Shown here piece by piece: positions 63,069 to 64,000 of a stretch of 64,000 bases of DNA. Position 1 is the first letter of the stretch, and each line of letters begins with the position of its first letter. The DNA comes from Amorphophallus konjac (taxonomy: Eukaryota; Streptophyta; Magnoliopsida; Alismatales; Araceae), in assembly GCA_022559845.1 (NCBI GenBank), contig CM040124.1, positions 72,811,491 through 72,875,490 of the forward strand, in the 5' to 3' direction. The notes beneath the pieces are model-generated. The model did not search any database. It saw only the letters and a list, made by a program, of their open reading frames with translations, and was not told where the DNA came from. The position numbers and the translations under genes are program-made.

Positions 63069-64000
63069 ATGGATGCTAGAGGGCTAACAGCAGAGGGTCA
63101 GTCCACTACGAAGCCACCATTCTTCGATGGTTCCAACTTCCCATATTGGAAGAACCGGATGCAGGTCTTCCTCAGAGCCAAAGATTACGAGGTATGAAAA
63201 ATTGTGAGCAGAGGTCCTTATGAGCTACATGAGAATGAGGAATTATGGACCAGAGAAGAAGTCCGGAAATCTACTCTGAATTGGAGCGCTATCAACGCCA
63301 TTCAGTGTGCACTCCATCCCACTGAATTTGACAGAGTGTCATCCTGCAAGACAGCGAAGGAGATGTGGGATACCCTCTAAGTTATCTATGAGGGAGCATC
63401 TTAAGTGAGAGAGACGAGGGCAAATATGCTAGTGTCAAAGTATGAAGCATTTCGGATGAAGCCTGGTGAGACAGTGACCGAAATGTATGCTCGTCTGACC
63501 ATCATCACAAATGGTCTAAGAAATCTGGGAAATAGTTATACTGATCATGAAGTTGTAAGGAAGATCCTTCGATCGTTGACTCCTATATGGCATACCAAAG
63601 CAACTGTGGTTGAGGAGTCAAAAGATCTACACAAGATGAAACCCAATGAGCTGATAGGTTCCTTGATGGCGTACGAGATGAATTTACTACAAGTTGAAGA
63701 GCTCGAAAACAGGAAGCCTATTGCTCTGAAGGCCAAGCATAGCTGCTCAAAATAGTCCAGCAGCATTGGATCATCCAGTGATCGGAGTTCATCTGGATCA
63801 GATCTTGAAAAGGATGAAATAGCTATGATCACAAAAGAGTTCAACAGATTTCTTAAAAGAGAAGGGAAGAATCTCTACAGAAAATACCACAGCAGGAAGC
63901 AAAACAGGTATAAATTTAACCCTGCTGAAAAATCTGATGTTAATGCTTGTTATCATTACAGGAAGACAGGTCATATGAAGGCTGATTGTCCAGAGTTACA
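63069..64000 (+). pseudogene. gag: gag of copia D (runs off the window)
   Basis: The ATG at 63069 opens MDARGLTAEGQSTTKPPFFD, then NFPYWKNRMQVFLRAKDYEV, TLNWSAINAIQCALHPTEFD, MWDTL, YEAFRMKPGETVTEMYARLT and PIWHTKATVVEESKDLHKMK, the UBN2-type capsid domain of copia gag. In-frame stops occur after YEV (TGA for Trp), DTL, EGAS and CSK. The knuckle near the end reads CYHYRKTGHMKADC, with Tyr in place of the second Cys (TGC to TAC). It is closely related to the gag of copia A at 22501. Confidence 0.82.

Overview
This window looks like seed-plant nuclear DNA made almost entirely of retrotransposons. I found no convincing single-copy host gene, tRNA, rRNA or CRISPR array. The plant assignment rests on these families: a Ty3/gypsy element of the Tat type with a second, archaeal-type RNase H; several Sirevirus-like Ty1/copia elements with long coiled-coil gag proteins and an extra ORF after pol; and a plant L1-type LINE with a DUF4283-like ORF1 and a C-terminal RNase H.

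Left third (1 to about 19.1 kb): the body and 3' half of one Tat element, whose 5' LTR lies outside the window. Decayed gag, protease, RT, RNase H, archaeal-type RNase H and integrase run to 7182. A 10-kb noncoding 3' region follows, holding purine tracts, a 76-bp array, a 130-bp repeat, a 56-bp hairpin array and many copies of a GGCACAC-type motif. This region also carries an antisense, multi-exon, plant-mobile-domain-like gene (14281 down to 8526), whose introns keep the reading phase across five junctions. A probable 3' LTR starts at 17308. From 19.4 to 21.3 kb there is a dense array of about 60 copies of TGTAYAGACTTTG set inside the same GGCACAC tract.

Right two thirds (about 22.4 to 64 kb): a nest of insertions, mostly proved by target-site duplications. 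Copia A (gag 22501, pol 24807) is split by a LINE (27189-46495). The LINE is split by copia C (32933-46371, 5-bp duplication AAGCT). Copia C is split by a gag-only Ty3/gypsy element (34236-40711, duplication CAAGT). Copia A resumes at 46496 with its RNase H. It is split again by gag-only copia B (48059-57397), and then, inside its extra 3' ORF, by copia D (5' LTR 60129-63012, gag running off the end).

The most interesting signal is not coding. Each LTR family carries its own short motif, iterated in the LTR upstream of the TATA box or in the 3' noncoding region: AAGTCTRTACA in D (about 50 copies), AGTCNGTGCA in B, GGTCGACC in C, GGTCGACAC in A and GGCACACC in the Tat element. The B and D motifs are variants of one pattern. 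The D motif reappears, inverted and amplified, in the array at 19.6-21.2 kb. Downstream of the TATA box, LTRs B, C and D share two adjacent hairpins whose stem sequences differ between families while pairing is kept.
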